Shown here one piece after another: positions 9,977-21,585 of a stretch of 64,000 bases of DNA. The translations under genes were made by a program, and so were the position numbers. The stretch comes from Amoebophrya sp. A120. Its lineage: Eukaryota; Sar; Dinophyceae; Syndiniales; Amoebophryaceae. Below the pieces are notes generated by a model that did not search any database, was not told where the DNA came from, and was given only the letters and a program-made list of their open reading frames with translations. The stretch covers positions 11,040,339 to 11,104,338 of the forward strand of contig CAJINV010000003.1 of NCBI GenBank assembly GCA_905178155.1, given 5' to 3'. Positions within the stretch are counted from its first letter, which is position 1; each line of letters begins with the position of its first letter.

Positions 9977-12900
9977 ATGTCTTTCTTTCTGCAGCTTCTT
10001 CAAGCTTTACTCTTCGTAGTCGATCGGGCCGCTGGTGCTGGTGCAACATCACCACTGGTCAAGGTGAAACCCTGGAAATTTCTTGGTCCGTGGCCTGTGG
10101 GGAAGAACGAGTTGGATGTATGGATGTGTCAGGTTTGAAATCGTCAAAGTTGAAATGGTTTGCCATGCATAAAACGCATACCAGTTAGACCTACAGTTTG
10201 TAGTCGGTGCGTGACAAATTTTCCCGGCCCCGGAGGCGAGTCTGTCATGCGGTTTAGGGCAAAAGAGCTGCCTTCTGTCATGCTAGTCAGTAGTCCATTG
10301 GACTACTGACTAACTTGTGACCAACTTGTGACCCTTACCAGGACTATAATCTGCCTCCCTTGCGTCCTCTGCAATAGAGTCACTTTTTGCATCGCATTTT
10401 ATGCATTACAAGTCATTTCAACTTTGTCGATTTCAACTCTGACGCATCCATAGGATGCGGATCCTACATACACGGCAGCTCGCGGCGGCGTCTTCGATCT
10501 GTACCGGAGGGCCTTTCTGGTTGGGACTGAAAAGGGACACGAAAAAGAAGCGGAGCACCACGGCGTCACTCCAGATTCACACTCAGATGGAGATGGAGCC
10601 GATGCCGAAGATTTTCCGAATTTGTTCTCGGAATTACCTTCCGGCGGTCACTTGACTGAGCAGTTTTCAGCTGCCGACGGTCTGCGGTCGAGCGAAGCTT
10701 CCAAATCAACCACGAGGACCCTCACGAAGCAGGGAAGACTAAGAAAGCTGTTTGACAGCGAAGCTATCGCAGCTTCGCAGTCTACGGGAGGTGCAGCGAA
10801 AAATTTCAACGATGTTTGGGCTCGGGTCACGCCGCGTAACGTGCAATGGAGCCAGCTGGTGCAACAGCTGTCCTCCATGGAGGTCCTGGAATGGCAAGGC
10901 TGGGCGATTGCCAAGTTCGGCCCACTGGCCGAGAACACCACATACACGGTCGGTTGCGAGGGGGTGCACACCTTCTACATCGACGGCTTTGAGCAAATTT
11001 TTCCCGGTGATATGTTTCGCACGCGCCGAATTTCCAGTGCAGTCAGCTTTGCTTCTGAAAACAAGCAGGACGGCCAGCAGCATCAGCATCACGTGCTCTA
11101 TGTACCACTCAAAATCAGGGGGAACGCGGGCGAGTTTCGGTGCCGGGTCGAAAGAGTAGTTTCAACGGAGATGAACAAGGTGGAGTCTTTTGCCACGGTA
11201 GAGGTTAAAAAAGCTTTATTGCCAGAACTCCTCCATCACGCCGAAAGAAACACGAAGACACAAGCGCTCCTCGACGGTGCGGGTGCGACTTCGGAGGACA
11301 AGGAAACAGCGAGAGCCGCCGAGGGTTCTTTTCCTACGACCACCTTGATGGGTGAGCACCTGTCTCTCGCTATCACGAATCATCTGAGCGCGGAGTGGTT
11401 GCAGTTCCGCTTTCAGCCTTGCGAAAACCGAAACTCATGCAAGCCGGACGTGTTCGAAGTCCTACCACTTGAAGGAGCGGGCGGGGTTACATCAACCACC
11501 GGTGGTCAATATTCGTTTTCTGACTTAGTGGCCCCCGGACAGGCAACGGCACTTCCAGTCCGATTTCGCTTGATTGGCGAAGGGCGCAAGAAGTACGACC
11601 TCCAGAGTCCCCCCCGCGCTTGTGACTCAGTGGGCCTACAGCTGGACGTTTTCATGCGAGTCCTCGCCCAGCCGGACGCCGGCGATGATAGGCAAGATGG
11701 ATTGAAGAAGAACGGGACTGAGGATGATTGGAATTACCTCAAGACTTTACGCTTCACGCTGTCATGTCGGACGGCGCGGCAGTCATTTGTCTACACATTT
11801 CTTGACCACGACGGCACGGTCAACCGTGGCGCTGCTATCATGCCGCGCACTCATCAAGATGAACTACTACACGAAGCAACTTCTAATCAAAAAGAGGCAC
11901 CATCGGGCCAAGGGCGAGGAGACGACGGCCGCCTAGAAGAAGAAAAACCCCGATATCCAGTTCTGCTTTCGCTTCACGGGACCGGGGTGGATCCGCGCAA
12001 CCACGCAGACAGCTACAAGTACAAGCCGAAATCGAAAGAGGTGCAGAAGGCCGCAGGTGTATCTGCACCTGTGAAGAAAGTCTACAATGCTGATGAAAGC
12101 AAGATCCCCTTTTTCTACGGTGTGGACGGGGCCTGGGTAGTTTGTCCGACGCGCGCGGGCGCGCACAACTGGGAGTATACTGGGTTGCTTTCTGCCGTTC
12201 GTGCTCTGACGGCACTAAAAGCCATCGTCGACGGGAAACCCGAACTACACCGATTTGCGCGATTGGACCTCGACCGCGTCGTCTATTCTGGCCACAGCAT
12301 GGGCGGCCACGGCGCTTTGGTTCTGGCAACCAGGGTTCCGGAACCCATGGTGGGGCTCGCGCCCTTGGGGGCCTGGATCAAAAAGGAGGAATACGGTGAC
12401 AGCAACCGGTTCTTTCTGCTGGACCTGCAGAACGAGTTCGCGCCCCCAGAGCTGAAGGCAGTTCTGGAAACGAGCATGCTGGAAAACAGTGTGGAACCGC
12501 TTTTAGACAACGTTAGATCCAGTATCGCTACAGCTCATTTAGGCGACGATCGCGAGATGCACAAGCTGGACGTCGAGCAGGAGACAGAAACTACAACGAA
12601 GAAGGTAATTTCCAATAGGGCCACAAGGAGAGTTGAAAAAGACTCAATCCCCGCCGTCTCAAGGGTCAAGCTACGAGTCGGTGCAAAAGACGGCGCCACG
12701 CCTCCGTGGTACTCCAGGCGCTTGGCTAGAAGTCTGGTGGTTCCCGAAAGCGGAGTACCTGGATCTTTTGGAGGCGGGTTGACGACTCATCCCCGAGTTG
12801 GGCGGAGCAGGGGGCCGTCGATAGACTACGAAGAAGTGCCCGACAAGGAGCATTGGTGGTGGGACACCAATCGGCCGAACGATGGCGGCGTGCTAAACGA

Positions 12901-15900
12901 TCCCCGTATGCGTCAGTGGTACAAGCAAATTTTCCAGGTGGCAGCTGCGACGCCGACGATTGCAGATGCTTTCGTAACGTTGACCGAATCGATGAAATCG
13001 AATATCATGATCCCCGCCGAGAACAATGCTTCATCGTGTGTTGCAGGCAAAGGTGGACGAGACAGCCACATCACGGGGGACGGAGATGAAAAGTGCCTCG
13101 TAGATGCTGGCAACAGAAGCTCTGCGGCAGAGAAGGTGCTCCTTTCACTGAAACCCCTTACGCTGACAGCCACGAACTGCGCGAGCACTGTCGGGGGCTC
13201 GATTCAATTACTGGAACAGAAAGCACCCTTTCGCACCTCCAAAATTTTTGTGTCTGAGCGGCAGATCGTGCTGGCCACTACGGAAGGGAACGACCAGGAG
13301 GACGCGCTGGCTGGAACAGGCAGCGGAGTGCAAGGCGGCAACATGATCCGAGTAATTTTCAGACTTACAATTCAGCAAGTCGACAACGTTTCAGCTTTTG
13401 CCGTCGCCTTTCCAGGTCATTTTAACCACGAGAAACAATCAGACCGTCAAAAAAAGCTGGTCGCTTCGAGCATTGAGGTCTGTTTTGCAGAGCAAGGGTT
13501 AGAGTCAGAGACTGTCACCCCCTCCGTGGCTTGTCTACGCACCACAAGCACCGCCGACTCTGTTCCGGGCGCAGGCCATTTGAGGTTGCACGTTTGCCGG
13601 GTGGTGAAACTGAAAACGCAAGGTGATAGCAGGTCCTCCTCGGCCGGTGATACTTGGGAAATTTGTGATCCCGATCGACTACGGCAAGCGCGATGGCAGC
13701 AAGGCCCGTTACGTAACGTTTTTGCACGCCCGTTTGTTACGGTTGCGGCGGAACCTTTTTTGCGCCAGTCCGTCTACCTGGCTGGACTGCACTATGCTGC
13801 GGCGGACACTCGCTCGCCTGTGGTTCTGGACAGCATGCACAGCACAATTGAGACAGCGCTCGATGTTGGGGGGCATCCGCATCAAAACATCGTGCTCGTC
13901 GGAGGTCCCAACGTAAATCAAGCTGCGGCAGCCTTGTGGAGCCGCCATCGGCACCTCAAGGGTTTGCTCTCGTTCACGTTTGACGAGCGACACAGATTCT
14001 TGGAAACTTATCCGGCTGAAAAAAACTATCACTATCACAAAAAGCCACTTTTTGGCAAAAATTGATTTTTTTTTGATTTTTTTTGCGGCGCATTGGGGCT
14101 CGATCCTTGTGCCTGGTATATTGTTATTGTTGTTGCGATTAATGAGTGATATAGTTAGCTAGCTAGTGGTCGCTTGTGATGATTGTCATAGCTAACAGGA
14201 GAGCCGAATGGAAGGCCGGGCCGGGCCCTCGCTCCGAAGGCGAGCTCCCGAACCCTTGGTGGTGCCCCGGCCTTGGCGGGTCGGTCCCTTCCGGCCCGGG
14301 GCGGGAGGCGGCCAAAAGGTGCGCGGCGATCGCCACTCTCCCACCGTGTTTGAAAAATACTATCACGCCACTTTCTGGACCTGATTCCCAGCTTTCAGAC
14401 CTGGGCTGATTTGATGCTCCGGCGGTGGCGGGTGAGCTGCCTTCCGTTCCGAGGCTAGAGGCGGCCAAAAAGTGAGGCTCGATCGCCAGTCTCAGCTCGT
14501 GTTTGAAAAACACTATCACTCCACTTTTTGGATCTGGCTGCCGACAGCCAGTCCTCCCCGGATTTTTTTGGTTTTCAACACTGCGCGCGCAAATTTTTTC
14601 AAGAAATTCAAAAACCCGGAAATTCGATCATTTTGGCTGTGATAGTGTTTTTTCTGGCGGTGGTCCTATGTGGGCCGTGCCGCCGTGTTTGAAAAACACT
14701 ATCACACTTTTTTCCGGCACTCAAAAAATACCAACTTCACACCTTTTTTCACTTTTTCTATATCAAATCGCTCAAAAGTGTAGTGTGATAGTGTTTTTAA
14801 GCGCGAGCTAATGCTGCGAAAACACCGAAAATCAGCTCTTTTTAAAAATGCAAATTACGATGCTACGGCCCGGGTCAAAAAGGGACCCAAAATCGCCGTA
14901 GCGCCGTGGCTGAAAAACACTATCACACACAAAAAAGCGCCATTTTTGACCTCCCCGGAGAAGAAAAATCAATGTGATTTCAAAGTGTGAGCACCAAAAA
15001 AATTAGTGCTTGCGCCATCACCAATTTCTGCCGGAGGTTGTGGCCTTTGGCCTAGCCCCCGGGGGCTCCGGATGTCAGACCTGGCCTTCGAGCCCCCAGA
15101 TCCATCTGGGAGCAGGTCTGAGAAACGAGCCATAGAAAAGTCGCTCTTTATCCACCAAACCCACCAATTCCAGACTCGTCGTTAACGAGCATGGTGGAGA
15201 CACGCTTCCGCGCCCTCATGGCGCTGGCCGACTGGGCCGCAACGAGTTTGCTCTCGTTCACGTTTGACGAGCGACGCAGATTCTTGGAAAGTAGGCACGC
15301 ATCTACAAAAGTTTTGCAGCGAAGTAGCGTAATCGTGGTCAACATGCCACCTACGCAAGAATGGATACATACTATGCAATCTTCACAGTTCTTTTTCGTC
15401 AAGACGAAGAAACAAAGCAACTGCGCGAATCTGTGACTGTCAAGCTAAGTGAAGCCAAGATCATACCAGGCTTTTACGGGCACATCCGTGAAAGATATTC
15501 AGTGGCTTTCTTCTCCTGGCGCGGTTTTGCCCGTGCTTGCATTTGCAGTTTCGATTTGTACGAATTTTTACGCAAGGCAATGCTGATACTTTTGTAAAGG
15601 ATAGTAGCAGGACCGAAATCAGATTTCAGGAGAAATACAGCTTTCCGGCAAGCCGGAGCATCGGGCTTCTCTTATGGTTCCCGTATCCAATTGGCGACCC
15701 AGATGGTAGAGGAACCGATGCATTTCATCGACTTAGCGAGGACTCCACAATCCCCGTTGACGCGGAGGAGGAGATGGAGAGCGAGCGCAAAGTCTTGCTG
15801 ATATGTGGCACAGACGCCGAAGGACTGCGCGCGGCAACGCGGCTTGGGCAGCCAACAATTCCGCCAATGATGCGCGCGCCCTTCACGAACCAAGTGCCAG

Positions 15901-16025
15901 ACTATATCGTAGTGGACGCTCATGAGCTACGAGCGAAAGGCGCCGGCGGTATTTTGCTGGCTGGATTCTGGAACCGCACGAACGAAGCAAACTTCGTTCG
16001 CACAGATTTCATGCATGAACACTGA
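9977..16025 (+). CDS. secreted alpha/beta hydrolase (prolyl-oligopeptidase/esterase-like), multi-exon
   Basis: Exon 1 (9977-10118) starts at ATG 9977 with a hydrophobic leader, MSFFLQLLQALLFVV ... AGAGA, a likely signal peptide. A 334-bp element (10119-10452) interrupts it, and exon 2 continues in frame from 10458. The catalytic core shows LLSLHGTGVDPRNHADSY (strand and oxyanion region), the nucleophile elbow GHSMGGHG (Ser about residue 662), an acid in GAKDGATPP (Asp about 793) and a His in DKEHWWWD (about 847). This is the order Ser-Asp-His of alpha/beta hydrolases. The first frame stops at 14065, but the family C-terminus lies further on in the exon near 15600-16025: KVLLICGTDAEGLRAATRL and AKGAGGILLAGFW, ending TGA 16025. 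So an intron runs from about 14007 to about 15590. Substrate is unknown; large size (about 1,400 residues) and leader suggest a secretory-pathway or extracellular peptidase or esterase. Exon ends after 14006 are approximate. Confidence 0.75.
10119..10452 (+). mobile_element. introner element, family C, in hydrolase gene
   Basis: 334 bp, beginning TATGGATGTGTCAGG and ending with its near complement CTGACGCATCCATA; the inverted repeat extends about 55 bp on each side, including ATGCATAAAA. It is flanked by a perfect 5-bp duplication GGATG (10114-10118 and 10453-10457). Removing the element plus one copy joins GAG TTG GAT GCG GAT (E-L-D-A-D) in frame. Because the duplication begins and ends with G, GT-AG splicing at 10118/10453 is also possible and would keep frame with one extra Asp. 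Confidence 0.9.
13962..14006 (+). repeat. 45-bp direct repeat, copy 1 (hydrolase exon end)
   Basis: This segment encodes LLSFTFDERHRFLE at the end of the large hydrolase exon. An almost identical 45-bp copy (one mismatch) lies at 15246-15290, 1,284 bp downstream. The second copy is directly followed by a GT (GGAAA|GTAGGC), as expected of a splice donor, whereas this copy is not. Confidence 0.9.
14020..14940. repeat. dispersed AAACACTATCAC motif array in hydrolase intron
   Basis: The motif (G)AAAAACACTATCAC or a close variant occurs near 14026, 14350, 14505, 14690 and 14912 on the + strand, and inverted (GTGATAGTGTTTTT) near 14639 and 14784. Two diverged longer units of about 165 bp (around 14300-14375 and 14455-14540) share GAGGCGGCCAAAA, GATCGCCA and the motif. 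All lie between the two 45-bp direct repeats, in an intron. Confidence 0.75.
15246..15290 (+). repeat. 45-bp direct repeat, copy 2
   Basis: Second copy of the exon-end segment at 13962-14006, with one mismatch (His to Arg codon). Sequence upstream of it (15191-15245) reads as plausible protein but does not match that upstream of copy 1, so only 45 bp are shared. It could be a duplicated or alternative exon end, or the second target copy of a large insertion. Confidence 0.8.
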
Positions 16026-17197
16026 TTCTCATTTTCTTTTCTTTATGCTTTCAGTGTACACGTTGAACCGCTCACATAGCCTGCGTCACATTCACTATCA
16101 CTATCATTACTTCTCCCTCAAAATAAAAAGATGCAACGGCACCCCACAACAAGAATAGTGCTCTTGATGAAAAAAATAGAGTCGTTGTTGATGAAATGAA
16201 AATATGACGATTTGAATTTGCAAGCAGGCTGATCGATAGCTAATGTCTGCGCGAACTGCTTACCGTGTAGAATTCTAGCGCTGTGCCGAAGTCGAGTAGT
16301 TAAATTGCCTAGCATGGTACTCTAATACTCCAAATAAAGGAACTAGCTTTTATCCGTGTGGCCGCCATTTTTGTAGACAAATGTCGTAGAGCTTTTCTGC
16401 AGCAAGGAGGACAGTAGACTCTGTAAAGCAAAAGCATCATCCAGGAGGAAGGTATGGCGCGGCTTGGCTGCTGCTGCTGGTGTAGTGCTATGGAAACGAA
16501 TGCAATGAAGGCACCCCATGTCCATAACCATATGCAGTGATAACGATGACGATAGCGTCGATATTGAAGTCAAACATAATGATGAGCCCCGACTGCATTC
16601 GCGCCATTCCTTGGCACTCACGTCTATCCTCGTCCTCGGTCATGCTCTAAATCCTGAGATTGGTTCATGTCGGTGACACGCAAAATGAAATGTTTCTGAG
16701 AAGATCTTTCTTCAGTCTATTAGTTCGTAAGAAGGAATACGAAGCAGCTGCGCCATCCCTCTGCCACAAGATGAAGATCGCTGTCGCAAATAACGATCTC
16801 TGAGTGCAATTTTAGGATGGAGTGGATGAATGAGAATGAGTCGAATATTTATGTGTATGCAAAAATGGTCTGGGTGGTTAGAAAGCCAGAAGGTACGGGT
16901 TGTACACATGAGATTCCCGCCGACTTTCCAGATTTTTATCTTCAGAGTGTTCCTGCAAACGCACAGTGTGCACCAAAAAGTCATACGTCTTTGAATATTG
17001 AGCGTCAGCATGCCATAAAAAGATTCGTATTTTTAAGGAATTCGAAACCATCATACCAACATGTTGTACCGGCGCTTTTGTTTGTTGCGCGGCTTCTGCC
17101 AAGTAAGTGAAAAAAACTAGCCGCAAACCGAAGCTTCTTTGCTACTCGCCTCCACGACTACCTGCAAAAGGGCGTTGTAAGTACTTCATCTGTTTTG
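16026..17197. other. intergenic, no gene recognised
   Basis: Open frames here are short and show no family features. A weak, decayed relative of family B elements (AAAATGGTCTGGGTGG) lies near 16862 and its possible complement (CCAGATTTTTAT) near 16929. The last 100 bases are the leader of the transporter gene. Confidence 0.4.
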
Positions 17198-19954
17198 ATG
17201 AGCGCAGGAGCTTCTAGCTTCCCTGCCGCGAAGGGTAGCCTGACGATCGGGTCCTTCTTGGAGCAGAGCCGCAGCCATGATTGGTCTACATCCACGTCGC
17301 CCTCACCAACAGGCGCCATTTCGTACCCATTGGCCTTCCTCGCGGGTGCGGGCTTCATGGCGGACGCCTATGACCTGTTTGTCATCGACCTGGTTATCGC
17401 CATCATCCAGAAAACCGGGGAGGACAGCAGTACCTCGAGTCAGGCCCCTGACAAGGAGAGTAAGGACATGCAGGCTAAGGGAGCCATTTCCTCGGCGTGC
17501 CTGTTCGCCGCCATCGTTGGCCAGCTGGGCTTCGGCTTCCTCGCCGACTGGTTCGGGCGCAAGATCCTGTTCGTTCTCACGTGCGTGCTGATCATGGTTG
17601 GGTGCGTCGGCCAGGCCAGCGCGGGCGCTTTCAACAGCCAGAGCGCATTGCTGCTGCAGATTCTGCTCTTCCGCATCCTGCTCGGAATCGGCATCGGTGG
17701 CGAGTTATCCTGTGCAAAAGTATCGCACTCGTATAAATGCAAGTCTTGCATTACAAATCTTGCTCTTAAGGTAAAACTGCATTACAAATTTTATTTCTCA
17801 TGCTGAGGAAATTTGTAATGCGTTGTTTATACGAGTGCGATACTTTTGCAATGCATACGAGTACCCGCTGGCGGCCACCGTCACCAGCGAGAAGGCCACG
17901 AAAACGGAGCGCAAGCGCACGCTGGCCGTCGTGTTTTCCATGCAAGGCTGGGGCCAGCTCCTGTCGGTCTTGGTAGTGTATGGTCTGCTGCAGGCCCAGG
18001 GCATGTCACTGTCGACCGCGTGGCGACTGTCGATCGCGGTTGGCTGTCTCCCCACGCTCATCGTGGTTTACTTCCGGGTTAAGATGACGGAAACTGAGCC
18101 GTTTCGGAGAAGCAGAAAGGAGGATGAGCAGCTTGAGGCCTTGATGTTGTTACGAGTGCAAAGAAGACATGTAGAGGTCGAGATGGGCGGGAGGAATATT
18201 TTTTGGAAGAGTGGGCTCCAGATCATGTCACCTTCCTCAGATCATCCTTAAGATCTTCGTTGCTGCTACCTTTTGTAGCATCGCTCTGTTACTCAGACCG
18301 ACGCAAGACAGGATCTTGCTACTTCACCTCCAAAATGTTGTAAGTACCTAGTGCATCATACTTGTGCAGGTGCACTTCCCATGATTACAAGTGTCTTGGC
18401 GGATGCATCAACTTGATGCCCTTGTCCATCATGTCCTTGTCCCTCATGTGCATTAGAGCACAAAAGAACCGCAACCGTTTGCAGTAGCTGAGGGGCTCTG
18501 CCCCCCATGCAAAGATGAACGCAGATCATCTTCGCACTTCTTACACGTACTTATACAGTATTCTAATTCTCCTGGGTCGTTTTTTTTTGCAGCTCAGCAG
18601 CGCAGTTCGAAACATTTCCCCCTCCTGCTCCCTCCTCGGTTTCTTTTCCTTTCCATACAGCACACACAAGTCAGCGTCGCCAACATCCGGAGAACACGAC
18701 GAGCAAGACGATTTACCAGACACTTTCACTTACGACCCCCCCGTGACAGGCACAGGCTCCGGAGGTGGTCCTCCTGCCGGAGCACTGACGTCAACGACCA
18801 GTGCCGGTGGGACAATACGGGGGCAAGAAGAAGGCGGCAAGGCACTCGCTGCTCTGTCCTCTCGTCACCAGTCCGCGTCGAATAAACGCCCTTCGTTTGG
18901 GAGGCAGTTGGCGAATCAGTGGAAAATCGCTCGCACCGCGGGACTATCAAATGTAAAAATGTCTGGGTCTGGAAGAATGCAGCAAGATTTGTCATGCATA
19001 TTTCAATTTCTCATGACCCATGATGCGTGTAATGCATGCCCTAGCATCACAAGTTTTTTGAGGGATTCTTGATGCCCATTCCGCATGACAAATGCCCTCT
19101 CCGCGTAGCAAAGATTAGACTCTGTTTGCTGCTCATGCAACGCAAATTTTTTAGACATCGAAACGCAGCATCACAAGTTGCATTCTTCCAGACCCAGACA
19201 CTTTTACATTTGATAGGGCCTCCTGCCGGTGCTGGTGGGAACCAGCGTCTCGTGGTTGCTGCTGGACGTAACGTTCTACGGCACGAATCTGTTCAAGACC
19301 GACATTGGGCAGCAGATTTTCCCCGACGACGAAGATGCCAGCGTACGGCACGCCCTGCAGCTGATGACGCTTCGGGCTTCCATCCTGGTGTTCGCCGGTC
19401 TGCCGGGCTACCTGGTCACGATCTTTTACGTCGACCACATTCCGCTCCAGAAGTTGCAGTTTTACGGGTTTGTCACCCTCGCTGTTCTCTTTCTGTGCGG
19501 AAGTCTTGCGCGGATCGGGGGCCAGGAGATACTCACCTTCGTTTTCATCAGCGCCACCGTCTTCTTTTCCAACTTCGGCCCCAACGCCACCACCTTCATC
19601 CTGCCCGCCCTGGTGTACCCAACGCCGGTGAAGGCCACCTGCCACGGCTTCTCCGCGGCCATGGGGAAGGCGGGGGCGGCCCTCGGGACGTACTTGTTTC
19701 CGACCATTGTCACGCACTTCGGGCTCGCCACGGTGCTACAGTGTTGCGCTGCCGTCGCTCTCGCCGGCGCGATCGTAACCCAGATATTCATCCCCGAGGA
19801 GGATGAAATTTCGAACGAGGAAATGCTTGTGTCGTCAGCCCCCGCTTCGGCTCTCCTAGAGCCGGAAAGTTTCATGGATCAACGAGCAGAAGTGGGTGGA
19901 GGTGGCAGAAATAAAGGCAAGACGCACGAGCACGAAAGAAGTAATCGAGCTTGA
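17198..19954 (+). CDS. phosphate:H+ symporter (MFS, PHS family)
   Basis: Four exons, 17198-17705, 17863-18170, 18671-18944 and 19221-19954, sum to 1,824 nt (607 codons) with all phases matching. The start ATG 17198 leaves about 45 residues before helix 1, usual for the family. Helix 1 has GAGFMADAYDLFVIDLV, the loop 2-3 motif is DWFGRK, and the family signature spans the first insertion: GIGIGGE | YPLAATVTSE. These are hallmarks of Pho84/PHT1 phosphate transporters, which import inorganic phosphate with protons across the plasma membrane. A hydrophilic central loop (exon 3, with EHDEQDDLPD) separates two six-helix halves; the second half begins LLPVLVGTSVSWLLLDVTFYG. Two introns are mobile elements (17706-17857 and 18945-19215); the remaining intron 18171-18670 is GT-AG and its ends are chosen from phase. 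Specificity for phosphate is from family resemblance only. Confidence 0.88.
17706..17857 (+). mobile_element. introner element, family A, in phosphate transporter
   Basis: 152 bp, starting TATCCTGTGCAAAAGTATCG and ending CGATACTTTTGCAATGCATA. Perfect 5-bp duplication CGAGT (17701-17705, 17858-17862). Removing the element plus one copy restores GGC GAG TAC CCG, the intact family signature G-E-Y-P. No sliding of the junction within the duplication gives GT-AG. Confidence 0.95.
18945..19215 (+). mobile_element. introner element, family B, in phosphate transporter
   Basis: 271 bp, with inner inverted repeats AAATGTCTGGGTCTGGAA and its complement, ends TATCAAATGTAAA and TTTACATTTGATA. Duplication GGGAC/GGGCC (one mismatch). 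Exact removal joins GCG GGA CTC CTG (A-G-L-L) in frame. The two halves form a long hairpin, and internal ATCACA/TGCAT words are shared with family A. Confidence 0.92.
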
Positions 19955-21585
19955 CTACAGGAGAAGCAGTCCTGATGATGATGTAATCAAAACTGAAAGA
20001 TTGATCGTTTCTGATGTCCCCGAGGTTTGGCTGATTCTATTTTCCACTTTTTCCCCTCGTCGCCCGGTTAAATCTAAATGATGGTGGAACTACCACTGGG
20101 CCACAGGAAAAAAGAGACATACTATACTTATTTTGTTTTTGGTTATTTAGTTTGAGGGACATTACGACGAAACAGAAGACAGAAAGCTTTTTGCTGGCAA
20201 AAGTAGATGACGCAACAAGAGCTCCCGAATCATACATATGGGGAGCACCTTGGGAAAACTTACAACAACTCGACCTGAAAGTAATGCGCGCCGCATGTTC
20301 ATCAGCCTCAGCTTCGAGCTCGTCACTGGAAAAAGGTAGAATACGATCGATCAGTTCCTATAATCGGTTGCCACGAATTGCACTCTTTTGATTACGAAAA
20401 TCAGGAGGACTGCAGTAGATCTCCTTCGCCGTCCTGTTACTTTTCACTTTAGCTCAGTTTTCATGCCTCATAGTATCACTCGGTCATCGTTTTTTTTCAG
20501 CCACCATCCATACCATTTCACTTCGGAAGAAAAAAGGTTGCGCTCTTCGAACTTTTCCTGGTCATCGTGATCACATCTTCCGGTTTTTTGTCGTGATAGG
20601 GGTTACTTGATGCGTTTCGTGGTTAGTCTAGGTAGTAGTTTACCTAGAAGTAGAAGTACAAGCATAAGCAAGCACCAGGGTGTCGTCTTTTTGAGTTTAT
20701 CTGCTCATCTTTTCTTTTCTTTTGTTTGCCTTCAAATTCAGCTTCGTTTTTGAACCATTAAAACCTCGGCACCGAAATCGATGCGTAGGGTCGTGTATCT
20801 GCCAGTTGATGTAGCTTTGAGAATACAGAATGCCTCATGTGAAAAACCTCTCGTCCTCATCCAATGGCGCCACTATCACTTTGGGAGAGTTTTCTACCCT
20901 TGAAGATATACATATTAAGCAGAAGCAAAACCTGCATCAGCATCTCTGGACAAGAAATGAGAATGAGAAACCAGCAAATATCGCCAGAGTTCTAGTCGAC
21001 AGAGATGGAACCACGTCAAGTGACGCAATCAGCTCGTCGTCCTGGTGCGGGGGCTTCATCGATTATATAGACCTGCTGTGCGCCGCTACCAGGCAGTTCA
21101 TCTCAGTCGCAGCATGTAGAGCAACTTGTCATTGCTGGCATCGTTGTGGTCCATGTTTGGGGCCTCACGGCACCGAAAGTCGTTTCTTGCGAGACATCAG
21201 TATCACACACCGCCCATGCGCGCCAGGAGGCGTCGTGAATCCGAAGCGGTTCCTCGTCTTCGATGGGGAGGACGAGGAGCGAAGACACGCGCGACGAAGC
21301 CTGCCGAAACGTCCAGGAGCCGCAATCTGCTCTGCTCCTGCTTCACCTTACGGAGATTACAGAGGAAGGCAATCGCAAAAATCGGCCTCAGTTTACGCAC
21401 TTTGTTCCTCCTCAGGAGTGCCAGAGCATCAACCGCCGTCTATGCAGCTTATTTATATTTGCCCCGATCCGCACTTCGCGAGCCGAAGGGTTGGTGGTAC
21501 GGTAACGGTAACAGTATGTAGCAGGAGATCCCGAATAAAAAAGCGGGAGGTATTAACATCCTTCAGTGCTCCGCACGACCACGAG
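19955..21585. other. intergenic or 5' region, no gene assigned
   Basis: 19955-20829 holds only short frames. From 20830 a frame is open into the downstream glycosyltransferase-like gene, so its start could lie as far up as 20830. I preferred ATG 21586 because it places the membrane anchor within 90 residues of the N-terminus and the earlier stretch has no domain-like sequence. Confidence 0.4.

Noticed and set aside
14007-14065. Natural stop of the hydrolase frame at 14065 as the true C-terminus
   Set aside because: The last residues come from the intron motif (ACTATCAC), and the family C-terminal segment is found in frame at 15600-16025.
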